This document shows, one piece after another, positions 53,793-62,350 of a DNA stretch of 64,000 nt. This DNA comes from an uncultured Amylibacter sp. (GTDB taxonomy: Bacteria; Pseudomonadota; Alphaproteobacteria; Rhodobacterales; Rhodobacteraceae). The stretch spans positions 558,001 to 622,000 of the forward strand of contig OY365738.1 of assembly GCA_959347345.1 (NCBI GenBank), in the 5' to 3' direction. Below the pieces are notes generated by a model, which made no database searches, was not told where the DNA came from, and saw only the letters and a list, made by a program, of their open reading frames with translations. Position numbers and translations under genes: made by a program. The first letter of the stretch is position 1. Each line of letters opens with the position of its first letter.

Positions 53793-56150
53793 TTGCGTTC
53801 CCATTATGCCCGCCCTTATGCCCGCTTAGGGGTTTGGGGCTGTTTTGTCATCTGTTTTATATCCTTAACATGCGTGTTTTGGCTGGGCGCACCCACGCCC
53901 GCTTCCGCGCAAACGCAACCCCCTCTCACCATATCGGGGAATGTCCGCATTGCCACTGGCACGATTGAAACCATCGCCCGCGAAGCCCTCGGCACTAACC
54001 CCCTGCCCCCGCAAATAAACCGCGCCGTACAGGATTTATTCGCAACCGAGTTCTTCACCGATGTCATCATAACCCCCAACGGACAGGGTTTCACCGTCAC
54101 CGTAACCGAACGCCCGTCCATCAATCTGGTAAGGATAGAGGGCAACGCCCGCCTAACCAACGATATTTTGCTGGAAGTCGTGACCTCCAAACCTCGCCAA
54201 ACATTCTCGGCCGCACGGGCAGAGGAAGACGCAAACGCGATAGCCCGCAGTTACGCCGCGGCTGGGCGAATCACCACCTCTGTCGTGCCAAAAACGATTC
54301 GCCGTAGCTCTAACCGCGTGGATTTGGTGTTTGAAGTGGATGAGGGCAATGTCTCCGAAGTGAAAAAAATCAGCTTCATAGGCAACCGCCAATTCGCCGA
54401 TGCGCGTCTGCGTGGCGTGATTGAATCCAAACAAACGGGTCTGTTTAGCTTTATCAGCAAACGCGATAACTTCTCGCAAGACAAGCTGGAATTTGACAAA
54501 GAAAAGCTAACGCAGTTTTACAACCAACATGGCTATATTGATTTTCAGGTGGTGTCTTCCACAAACGCCCTCAGCCGTGATAGTGGCGGGTTTGGCGTTG
54601 TTTTTAAGGTATCCGAGGGTCCGCAATACCGTTTCGCTAACTTGCGGTATGTTGATGAAACGGGGCAGCTTGACCTGTCGCTTTACCAAGATTTGCTGAA
54701 TATCCGTATGGGGACGGTTTTTAATCCCTTGCTGGTAAATAACATCATTGAGCGGATTCTTATCCGCGCGGGTGAAAACAACGAATCGTTCCTAAACCCC
54801 GTGCCAAACATTGTCCGCCACGATGAAGACCTGACCGTGGATGTGGAAATCACGTTAAACATAACCGACCCTATTTTCATAGAGCGGATTAATATAGAGG
54901 GCAACGCGGTAACCCTAGACCGCGTGATTCGCCGTCAATTTGAAGTGGTGGAGGGCGATGCTTTCAATCAATACTTCATCCAACAGGCCGCCGATAGAAT
55001 CCGCGCCCTAGGGTTCTTTGAACGGGTGGATATAACCACGCGGGAAGGCACTCGCCCCAATCAAATCATCATTGATGTGGATTTGACCGAAAAAGCAACG
55101 ACGGGGTCGCTGGGTTTTGGTATAGGGTATAGTACCTCTGACGGGGTGTCTGGCAATGTCAGTATTCAGCAAAACAACCTGCTGGGGCGCGGGCAGAGAA
55201 TCGGGGCGACCTTTAATATATCGCGGCAAAGGAACACTTTGAACTTTAATTTCTATGAACCCGCGGTGCTGGATCGCGATTTGTCCTTTGGTGTGAATGT
55301 CGGGCGGACGCTCGGTAGCTCGTCCTTTATCCCCGTGGATACGGATATTTTATCGCTAAACCCCGAATTCGGGTTTCCAGTCGGGCAATGGGCGCGGTTG
55401 CGTCTGGGCTATACCATCAGCCGTCTGCGTATAACGGCAGAGCGGGGGACACGGCGGCGACCTGGTGCTAGGTTGGATGCTATCAGCCCAGTTTTGCGCC
55501 GCGATGTGGATAAGGGCGATATTGTGACCAGCAGTATTCTGGTGGGCTATACCGTGGATAGGCGCAATTCGCCGATACAACCGACCTATGGTTCTACTTT
55601 CAGTATTGATCAAGAAACCGGTGGTTTGGGGGGGAATAGTCGGTTTTCCAAGACGACTTTGAATTATAAGATTTTCAGGTCGTTGTTAAACGATGACTAT
55701 GTGTTTTCGGTGGAGATGCAAACCGGGGCTTTGATTGATTTTGATAGAGGCTCGCATATCTATCGGCGGTTTAACCTTGGCGGGGATAGCTTTCGTGGGT
55801 TTCGCCCCTATGGTATAGGGCCGCGTGATACGCGCACGGGCAACGCCACGGGTGGGAATTTCTTTGCGATTGTGCAGTTTGAGAGCAGTTTCCCCATCGG
55901 CGTGCCAGAGGAATACGGGATATTCGGCGGGGCGTTTTTGGATATCGGCACGGTTTGGGGGTTGAATGATATTGATGGGGCTGATTTTAGCGGGGAGCAT
56001 GCTGCGCCCAAGGTGCGGGCGGCTATTGGTGTGTCGTTGTTTTGGGAAACGGGGATTGGGCCGTTGCGGTTTAATTTTGCCAGACCGTTGTTGCGTGAGG
56101 ATTACGATAGGAAAGAGACGTTTCGGTTCACCTTGGATGCGCGGTTTTAA
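53793..56150 (+). CDS. bamA: Outer membrane assembly factor BamA
   Basis: Inserts beta-barrel proteins into the outer membrane. The frame has no usable ATG, so a TTG at 53793, seven bases after AAGGA, is proposed; this gives 785 aa with a signal peptide (cleavage after ASA at about 39). Five POTRA domains follow (about 45-395) and a C-terminal barrel with the SFRGFRPYGIGPRD loop near 672 and a final aromatic residue (DARF). The stop overlaps the next start (TAATG). First of bamA-skp-fabZ-lpxA-lpxI-lpxB. Confidence 0.93.
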   Translation: MRSHYARPYARLGVWGCFVICFISLTCVFWLGAPTPASAQTQPPLTISGNVRIATGTIETIAREALGTNPLPPQINRAVQDLFATEFFTDVIITPNGQGFTVTVTERPSINLVRIEGNARLTNDILLEVVTSKPRQTFSAARAEEDANAIARSYAAAGRITTSVVPKTIRRSSNRVDLVFEVDEGNVSEVKKISFIGNRQFADARLRGVIESKQTGLFSFISKRDNFSQDKLEFDKEKLTQFYNQHGYIDFQVVSSTNALSRDSGGFGVVFKVSEGPQYRFANLRYVDETGQLDLSLYQDLLNIRMGTVFNPLLVNNIIERILIRAGENNESFLNPVPNIVRHDEDLTVDVEITLNITDPIFIERINIEGNAVTLDRVIRRQFEVVEGDAFNQYFIQQAADRIRALGFFERVDITTREGTRPNQIIIDVDLTEKATTGSLGFGIGYSTSDGVSGNVSIQQNNLLGRGQRIGATFNISRQRNTLNFNFYEPAVLDRDLSFGVNVGRTLGSSSFIPVDTDILSLNPEFGFPVGQWARLRLGYTISRLRITAERGTRRRPGARLDAISPVLRRDVDKGDIVTSSILVGYTVDRRNSPIQPTYGSTFSIDQETGGLGGNSRFSKTTLNYKIFRSLLNDDYVFSVEMQTGALIDFDRGSHIYRRFNLGGDSFRGFRPYGIGPRDTRTGNATGGNFFAIVQFESSFPIGVPEEYGIFGGAFLDIGTVWGLNDIDGADFSGEHAAPKVRAAIGVSLFWETGIGPLRFNFARPLLREDYDRKETFRFTLDARF

Positions 56151-56680
56151 TGATGACTTGTCCCCCTTTCATTCTGCTCCTCATCACCGCTTGGCTGGTT
56201 GTGGTCGCACCCGCCTACCCGCAAGGCTATGACCTTCAGCCCGCGCCCGATATCGTATCGCTTGACCGCGAACGGGTTTTCACCGATTCCATCGCGGGCA
56301 AACGCATCCAGCAAGAGATTGAAAAACGCCAGAACGCCCTGCGCGCCGAAAACCAGCTCATCGATACCCAGCTGACCGAAGAGGAAAAATCGCTGGCGGA
56401 ACAGCGCAAGATCGACCCCCCCGATGTGTTTGCCACGAAAGCCACCGCCTTTGATGAAAAGGTGAAACGCGTCCGTCAAGAGCAACGCGACAAAGGGCAG
56501 AAAATCGTGCAATTCGCCACGGCTTCGCAGGATGATTTCTTTAAACAGGTGGTAGAAGTCCTGCGCACTTACATGGCGCAAAACGGGGTGAATTTAGTGC
56601 TGGAAGCCAACACCGTTATGATGTCCGCGCAACAGGCGGATATAACGCAAGAGGTGATTAACCGCCTTGATCGGCAGTAA
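56150..56680 (+). CDS. OmpH/Skp-family periplasmic chaperone
   Basis: 176 aa with a signal peptide (cleavage near AYP at 23) and a long charged coiled coil (about 55-140). It binds unfolded outer-membrane proteins and hands them to BamA, whose gene it overlaps by one base. Alphaproteobacterial members are often annotated as OmpH. Confidence 0.87.
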   Translation: MMTCPPFILLLITAWLVVVAPAYPQGYDLQPAPDIVSLDRERVFTDSIAGKRIQQEIEKRQNALRAENQLIDTQLTEEEKSLAEQRKIDPPDVFATKATAFDEKVKRVRQEQRDKGQKIVQFATASQDDFFKQVVEVLRTYMAQNGVNLVLEANTVMMSAQQADITQEVINRLDRQ

Positions 56681-56756
56681 AACCACTTGGCAAGACCGCG
56701 TTAATCTGCTATTAACCGATAAATTAAACCGCCAAAATATACAGAAAGCCCCGATA

Positions 56757-57230
56757 ATGTCAGACACACCTGAGACTAAACCCGCCACCATACCCGCGCT
56801 TGATTACAATGAAATCAAACGGATTATCCCCCATCGCTATCCGTTTTTGCTGATTGACGCGGTGCGCGATATTATCCCGTATGACTCTGCCGTTGGCATT
56901 AAAAACGTCACGCTTAACGAGCCGCATTTTGAGGGGCATTTCCCCCAACGCCCCGTCATGCCCGGCGTGATGATAGTTGAATCCATGGCGCAAACGGCGG
57001 CGATTCTGTCCGCCAAATCCATGGATATCAGCGATAATAACTTCCTGTTTTTCCTGATGACTATTGATAAATGCAAATTCCGCAAAACCGTGCAACCGCC
57101 AGACCAGTTGGAACTGCATGTCCAATTCCTGCGCCATAAACAACGGATGTATCGGTTCGCGGGGCAGGCTCGGGTGGATGGCAAACTGGTGGCAGAGGCC
57201 GAATTCCAAGCCATGCAAATCCCCGAATAA
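56757..57230 (+). CDS. fabZ: 3-hydroxyacyl-[acyl-carrier-protein] dehydratase FabZ
   Basis: 157 aa hot-dog enzyme. IPHRYPFLLIDAVRD near 24 and the catalytic His in FEGHFPQRPVMPGVMIVESMAQ near 60, with Glu later in it. The start at 56757 gives the standard length; the open frame extends into skp. In most relatives lpxD separates skp and fabZ, but here there are only 76 bases. Confidence 0.94.
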   Translation: MSDTPETKPATIPALDYNEIKRIIPHRYPFLLIDAVRDIIPYDSAVGIKNVTLNEPHFEGHFPQRPVMPGVMIVESMAQTAAILSAKSMDISDNNFLFFLMTIDKCKFRKTVQPPDQLELHVQFLRHKQRMYRFAGQARVDGKLVAEAEFQAMQIPE

Positions 57231-57285
57231 CCCTTTAATAATCAATACTTTAACGACCGAACTTAACCGAAAAGAAAGCCCGCCA

Positions 57286-58101
57286 ATGTCCATTGATTCT
57301 AGCGCGAAAATCCACCCAAACGCGGTGATAGAAGACGGGGCGCGGATTGCCAAGAACTGCGCTATCGGCCCGTTTTGCGTGGTTGGTGCGGGGGTTTGTC
57401 TGGGCGAAAATACCGTGCTGAAGTCGCATGTCGTCATCACGGGCAACACCCAAATTGGCAAGGATTGCACGATTTACCCGTTTGCTTCCATTGGGCACGC
57501 TCCCCAAGATTTGAAGTATAAGGGCGAGGATAATAGCCTTATTATAGGCAATAAAAACCGTATCCGTGAGCATGTGACGATAAGCCCAGGCACGACTGCG
57601 GGCGGTGGAATTACCCGTATTGGCGATGATAATTTGCTTATGGTCGGCTGTCATATTGGCCATGATTGCCAGATAGGCAACCGTATTGTTTTTGCCAATA
57701 ACGCTATATTTGGCGGGCATTGCGTGATTGAGGATGAGGTGATTATCGGCGGGCAATCCGCCGTGCATCAGTTTTGTCGGATTGGCAAAGGCGCGATTAT
57801 CGGTGGTTTTACCGGGGTTGATGCGGATATTTTGCCTTATTCTATGGCGGTTGGGGAAAGGGCGCACTTGCAAGGGCTCAACCTGATTGGGTTAAAACGG
57901 CGCGGGGTTAATAATGCCGATATTCGGCAGATGATGGGTGCTCTTGATGGTATTTTTTGGGGTGTTTCTTCAGTCAAAGATAATGTGCAAAACCAGAAAA
58001 ATAAGCCTGAAACAAAGGATAACAAGCTGGTTCAAGAGATGCTGGACTTCATCCTTGCTGACTCAAAACGCCCTCTAACCATGCCAGCAAGCCGTGATTA
58101 A
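57286..58101 (+). CDS. lpxA: UDP-N-acetylglucosamine acyltransferase
   Basis: 271 aa left-handed beta-helix protein with hexapeptide repeats (I/V-G-x-x-x) from residue 5 to about 190. The catalytic His is in IGHDCQIGNRIVFANNA near 123, followed by the C-terminal helical part. First step of lipid A synthesis. AAAAGAAAG precedes the chosen ATG; the open frame runs 74 codons further into fabZ. Confidence 0.95.
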   Translation: MSIDSSAKIHPNAVIEDGARIAKNCAIGPFCVVGAGVCLGENTVLKSHVVITGNTQIGKDCTIYPFASIGHAPQDLKYKGEDNSLIIGNKNRIREHVTISPGTTAGGGITRIGDDNLLMVGCHIGHDCQIGNRIVFANNAIFGGHCVIEDEVIIGGQSAVHQFCRIGKGAIIGGFTGVDADILPYSMAVGERAHLQGLNLIGLKRRGVNNADIRQMMGALDGIFWGVSSVKDNVQNQKNKPETKDNKLVQEMLDFILADSKRPLTMPASRD

Positions 58102-58106
58102 ATCCT

Positions 58107-58952
58107 ATGGCACAGAATCCCAAACCCACATTGGCTATTATGGCGGGGTCGGGGGACTTACCCCATCTTTTAGCCAACCATTGCCGAGCAACCAGTCGCC
58201 CGTTCTGCGTTGTTTGCCTGCGTGGAACGGACTATCCGTGGATTACCGATGAAACCGTTATCCACACGCGGATTGAACGGCTTGGGCTCTTATTCAAAAC
58301 CCTACGCCACCACAACTGCCAAACCATAGTCTTTGCGGGCGGTGCAACCCGCCCCCGCGTCAATCCCTTCACCTGCGATTTCACTATGATATGGGCTTTG
58401 CCACGGCTATTATCCGCGTTACGGGGCGGGGATGACGGGGCGTTACGCGGGTTGCTGGCGTTGTTTGAAACGCGGGGGTTCGCCGTCAGCGCGGCGCAGG
58501 AAATCATGCCCGATTTAATGGCGCAAACGGGGTGTCCTACCCGCGTGCAACCGACAGCCCAAGATAAAAAGGACGCACTCACGGCGGCGACCATCAGCCA
58601 TCACATGGGACGTGCCGATATTGGGCAATCCTGCGTGGTTGCCAATGGGCTGTGTTTGGGCGTGGAATCGGTGCAAGGCACGGATGCTCTGCTGGATTTC
58701 GTGCGGGGCAGCGACCCTGCGTTGCGGTTTGAACGCGCCAAAGGGCTTTTGTATAAAGGCATAAAACGCGGGCAAGACCGCCGTATTGATGTCCCCACGA
58801 TAGGTGTTGAAACCATCAAACGGGCGGCGAAGGCGGGGCTGGGCGGAGTTGTGATTGAAAGCAACGCCAGTTATATCGTGGATTATCGCGGGACTTTGGA
58901 GTGTGCTGATAAATTGGGATTGTTTTTATGGGTGCGTGAGGGTGATACATGA
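58107..58952 (+). CDS. lpxI: UDP-2,3-diacylglucosamine pyrophosphatase LpxI
   Basis: 281 aa. IMAGSGDLPHLLANHCRA near 11, FAGGATRPRV near 70, LLSALRGGDDGALRGLLALFE near 93, and DVPTIGVETIKRAAKAGLGGVVIE near 229 are features of LpxI, the alphaproteobacterial substitute for LpxH. It yields lipid X for LpxB, whose gene overlaps its stop (ATGA). Confidence 0.93.
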   Translation: MAQNPKPTLAIMAGSGDLPHLLANHCRATSRPFCVVCLRGTDYPWITDETVIHTRIERLGLLFKTLRHHNCQTIVFAGGATRPRVNPFTCDFTMIWALPRLLSALRGGDDGALRGLLALFETRGFAVSAAQEIMPDLMAQTGCPTRVQPTAQDKKDALTAATISHHMGRADIGQSCVVANGLCLGVESVQGTDALLDFVRGSDPALRFERAKGLLYKGIKRGQDRRIDVPTIGVETIKRAAKAGLGGVVIESNASYIVDYRGTLECADKLGLFLWVREGDT

Positions 58953-60193
58953 GCGAATTGCGGATTTTTATCATAGCAGGGGAAGCCTCTGGCGATGCCC
59001 TAGGCGCGGCTTTGATGGCGGATTTACACGCGATTTCCCCGCGAACCCCTGTTTTTGCGGGGCTTGGCGGTGCTGGGATGCAGGGGTGCGGGTTGCAGTC
59101 CCTGTTTGATATAAAGACCTTGGGGATTATGGGGGTCGCCGAAGTTTTGCCGAAAATCCCTGTGTTATTGGCACGGATTCGCCAGACTGCGGAGGCGTTA
59201 ATAGCCTTCAACCCCGATGTTATTATCACGATAGATTCCCCCGATTTTTGCTTTCGCGTGTTAAAACGGGTGAAAAAGATGGTGAAAAAGCCGAGTGGCA
59301 AACCGAGTGGCAAAATCGGTATTCCCGCCCCCGTTATCCATTATGTCGCGCCCTCCGTCTGGGCTTGGCGACCACGTAGGGCGGTGAAAATGGCAAGGTA
59401 TGTTGATCATGTGCTGGCTCTGCTGCCGTTTGAGCCGCATTATATGCAGGACGCGGGGATGAGCTGTGATTTTGTCGGGCATCCTGCGGTTGCTGGTGTA
59501 GCCTCTGGTGCGGGGGCGGACTTAACCGCTCCCAAAACCCCCGATTTACAAGGATTAAAAGACAAATTAACCCTAACGGGTGCGCCGATTATCTGCCTGC
59601 TCCCCGGCTCTCGCGCAGGGGAAATCCGCCGTTTGCTACCGATATTTGGCGAGGTTGCGACCACCATCACCCAAACCCATAAATCCGCGCAATTCATATT
59701 GCCCGTGGCTTCGCACAATTTAACCGCGTTAATCCGCGATATAACCAGAGATTGGGCAGTGCAACCCGTGATAATGCCACCCGACGCAAACCCCGCCATA
59801 ACCTCCGCCAATAAGACGGCAGCCTTGCGCATCGCCGATGTCGCCTTGGCAACCAGTGGCACGATTGCGTTGGAACTCGCCGCACAAAACTGCCCTATGA
59901 TAAGCGTGTATAAGATGAATTGGCTGTCTGTTATCATTGCCAAAAGGATGATAAAAGTCAATACGGGCAATCTGGTGAATATCCTGACGAACAGCCGAGC
60001 CGTGCCTGAGTTTTTGTTTGAACGATGCACGGCGGGGCTTATTGCGCCCGCGTTGTTGGGGTTGCTGGGCGATAGCTCTGCGCAAAAACGGGCATTGCGG
60101 GATGCGATGGTGGCTTTGGGCGCGGGGCGGGTTAGTATGGAACGCGCGGCGGCGATGTCCGTATTGCGGTTTTTAAAGATAAAGGGGCGATGA
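58949..60193 (+). CDS. lpxB: Lipid-A-disaccharide synthase
   Basis: 414 aa GT19 glycosyltransferase. IIAGEASGDALGAALM near 7, HYVAPSVWAWRPRRA near 130, LLPGSRAGEIRRLLP near 215, ATSGTIALELAAQ near 300. Just before HYVAPS lies an in-frame repeat KPSGKPSGK encoded by a 12-nt tandem, lengthening a loop. It condenses lipid X with UDP-diacyl-GlcN. Confidence 0.94.
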   Translation: MSELRIFIIAGEASGDALGAALMADLHAISPRTPVFAGLGGAGMQGCGLQSLFDIKTLGIMGVAEVLPKIPVLLARIRQTAEALIAFNPDVIITIDSPDFCFRVLKRVKKMVKKPSGKPSGKIGIPAPVIHYVAPSVWAWRPRRAVKMARYVDHVLALLPFEPHYMQDAGMSCDFVGHPAVAGVASGAGADLTAPKTPDLQGLKDKLTLTGAPIICLLPGSRAGEIRRLLPIFGEVATTITQTHKSAQFILPVASHNLTALIRDITRDWAVQPVIMPPDANPAITSANKTAALRIADVALATSGTIALELAAQNCPMISVYKMNWLSVIIAKRMIKVNTGNLVNILTNSRAVPEFLFERCTAGLIAPALLGLLGDSSAQKRALRDAMVALGAGRVSMERAAAMSVLRFLKIKGR

Positions 60194-60194
60194 A

Positions 60195-60485
60195 ATGGCA
60201 GTGTATAAAGGGAATTTAGCGATAGACCCGCGTGGGATGATTTATGAATCCTATCGGATAGAGGCGGTCAGCATCGAGGAATGTCGGATGATTTTTCTGG
60301 ATTGGGCGATGAATGATGTGCCTGTCGGCGATATGTCCGCGCATTTGCGGGTGTTATTGGGGGAATATGAGGCGGCGAATCCTGCCGATCACCCTATGAC
60401 GTTGATTATTAAAGAGGGATTGGCGGGTGCGGTTGGTAAGAAACGGCGAGGCGGTGCCGCTAGGCGACGAGTGGCTAGCGATTAG
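60195..60485 (+). CDS. Small conserved-looking protein of unknown function
   Basis: 96 aa starting one base after lpxB, with no signal peptide. It has an acidic N-terminal part (IEECRMIFLDWAMNDVP near 28, LRVLLGEYEAANPADHPMT near 52) and a basic tail (KKRRGGAARRR). I do not recognise the family. Tight linkage to the lipid A genes suggests co-transcription. The last residues, ASD, and the stop come from a heptamer array. Confidence 0.7.
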   Translation: MAVYKGNLAIDPRGMIYESYRIEAVSIEECRMIFLDWAMNDVPVGDMSAHLRVLLGEYEAANPADHPMTLIIKEGLAGAVGKKRRGGAARRRVASD

Positions 60486-60940
60486 TTGTTAGTTGTTAGT
60501 TATTAGTTGTTAGTTATTGGTTATTTTGGATTAGGGGCTAGGTATTGGAAGTTAAGGGTAGAGGTTTTTTGTTTCGCCCTCACTTCGTGGCAAGCCACTT
60601 CGTTCGGTCGCCCGCCCGCCCACCCCTCCTGCGGAGAGCTGGACGGGCTATTTTTTGGCTGGGGTTTGGCTCAGCGTCTTCTATATAGTCTAAATAAATT
60701 TAGAAATAGCCTATCACCAATTCCCAAGTATTCTAAACAAATAATCCAATCTAACGTCTTGTTATTCCAGATAGAAAATTTATAGAATCTCTATCATCTT
60801 ATAACCAAAGGGCTTTTGGCATGCTCCCGCGAAGCGGGGGCTACGCACAAAAGACCACGCTGGTCGGCACTCGCGTAAGCGATGACGAAGACCCGCAAGG
60901 GCTAATCCCACTAACAACTAATAACTAACAACTAACAACT
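60482..60940. repeat. Element A copy 7 between heptamer arrays
   Basis: Heptamers at 60482-60520 and about 60908-60940 flank element A in reverse orientation (about 60540-60905). Main hairpin 60813-60853 with arms CTCCCGC/GCGGGGG. A 92-codon open frame crosses it, related to those in copies 1, 4 and 8. No gene called. Confidence 0.88.
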
Positions 60941-60951
60941 ATCATTTCCTC

Positions 60952-60980
60952 TTGAAAAACCACAAAAACCCGTCTAGTAT
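60952..60980 (+). promoter_or_regulatory. miaA promoter, near-leaderless
   Basis: TTGAAA, 17 bp spacer, TAGTAT, nine bases before the ATG at 60990. Little or no 5' leader is expected and no Shine-Dalgarno sequence is present. Confidence 0.7.
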
Positions 60981-60989
60981 AAACCCGCT

Positions 60990-61895
60990 ATGACCCTACC
61001 CAAAACCATCACGCAAACGCTGGATGCTTCCACGCACCCGATTTTATTAACAGGCGCAACCGCCAGTGGCAAATCGCAGCTGGGGCTAGATTTAGCGCGG
61101 CGGTATAACGGCGCGATTATCAACGCCGATGCCTTGCAGGTGTACCGCGATTGGCGGATACTCAGCGCCCGCCCCGATGCGGAGGCTTTGGCGGAATGCC
61201 CCCATTATTTATACGGGCATTTGGGGTTGCGCGCGCCCTACTCTGTCGGTCATTGGCTGGATGAAGTGCGCGAGGCGTTGGGGCGATTGGACGGACGGCG
61301 GGCTATTATTTTGGGCGGAACGGGGTTGTATTTTAACGCTTTAACAAAGGGGCTGAGCACTATTCCCGCGATTCCTGATACCGTGCGGGCAAAGGCTGAT
61401 GCGTTGGCGGAGCGCGAAGGCGCGGGCGTGTTTGCGCAGGTTTTGCGTGATTCGGACCCCGCGACCTATGCCCGTATTGATGTGCAGAACCCTGCCCGAA
61501 CCCGCCGAGGGTGGGAGGTTTTAACCGCCACTGGGCGCGGGTTGTCGGCGTGGCATGCGGACGGAACAAAGGCTGTTTTGCCTACGGGAGGCTATGTTGG
61601 ATTGCAGATGTGTATCGCCCCCGATGTGTTAAACGCGCGGATTGATGCGCGGTTTGAGACTATGGTCGCGGCGGGCGCAGTGGAAGAATGTGCGGCGGTG
61701 TTGGCGGGCGATTGGGATGCTGCCTTGCCGTCCTGCCAGACCATCGGCGGACGAGAGCTGGTGGCGTATATCCGTGGGGAATGTGCGTTGGAAGAGGCCG
61801 TGGAGGCGGCCAAAACCCGCACCCGCCAGTATGCCAAACGCCAGAGGACGTGGTTGCGCAATCAAATGGCGGGGTTTTTAGTTGTTAGTTGTTAG
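60990..61895 (+). CDS. miaA: tRNA dimethylallyltransferase
   Basis: 301 aa. P-loop LTGATASGKSQLGLDLA near 19, DALQVYRDWRILSARP near 47, GHWLDEVREAL near 86, GGTGLYFNAL near 110. It prenylates A37 of tRNAs reading U-starting codons. The C-terminal LVVSC and the TAG are read from a heptamer array, replacing the usual end. Confidence 0.93.
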   Translation: MTLPKTITQTLDASTHPILLTGATASGKSQLGLDLARRYNGAIINADALQVYRDWRILSARPDAEALAECPHYLYGHLGLRAPYSVGHWLDEVREALGRLDGRRAIILGGTGLYFNALTKGLSTIPAIPDTVRAKADALAEREGAGVFAQVLRDSDPATYARIDVQNPARTRRGWEVLTATGRGLSAWHADGTKAVLPTGGYVGLQMCIAPDVLNARIDARFETMVAAGAVEECAAVLAGDWDAALPSCQTIGGRELVAYIRGECALEEAVEAAKTRTRQYAKRQRTWLRNQMAGFLVVSC

Positions 61896-62350
61896 TTGTT
61901 AGTTGTTAGTTATTAGTGATGCCCTTCGGGTCTTCGTCATCGCTTGCGCGAATGCCGACCAGCGGGGTCTTTTGTGCGTAGCCCTCACGTTGTGAGGGCA
62001 TGCCAAAAGCCCTTTGGTTGCAAGACGCTAGGGATTCTATAAATTTACTATTTGGAATAACAAGACGGTAGAGTGGATTATTTGCAAAGAATACTTGGGA
62101 ATTGGTGATGGGTTTGCTCTAAATTTATTTAGGCATTGCCTAGATATAAAGACAGGCTTTAGCCATAAAAACCCGTCCGCCCAAGCCTCGCAGAGGGGTG
62201 GGCGGGCGGGAAGCCCGAAGATCGGGGCTTGCCCCCAAGTGAGGGCGAAACAAAAAACCTCTACCCTCAACTCCTAATAACAAACCCCCAATCCCTAAAA
62301 ACCAACCACTAATAACTAATAACTAACAACTAATAACTAATAACTAAAAG
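61876..62350. repeat. Element A copy 8 between heptamer arrays
   Basis: Heptamers at 61876-61915 and 62307-62350 flank element A (about 61918-62268). Main hairpin 61969-62009 with a CCCTCAC-GTT-GTGAGGG apex, fully paired although three positions differ from copies 2 and 5. A 77-codon minus-strand open frame lies inside. No gene called. Confidence 0.88.
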
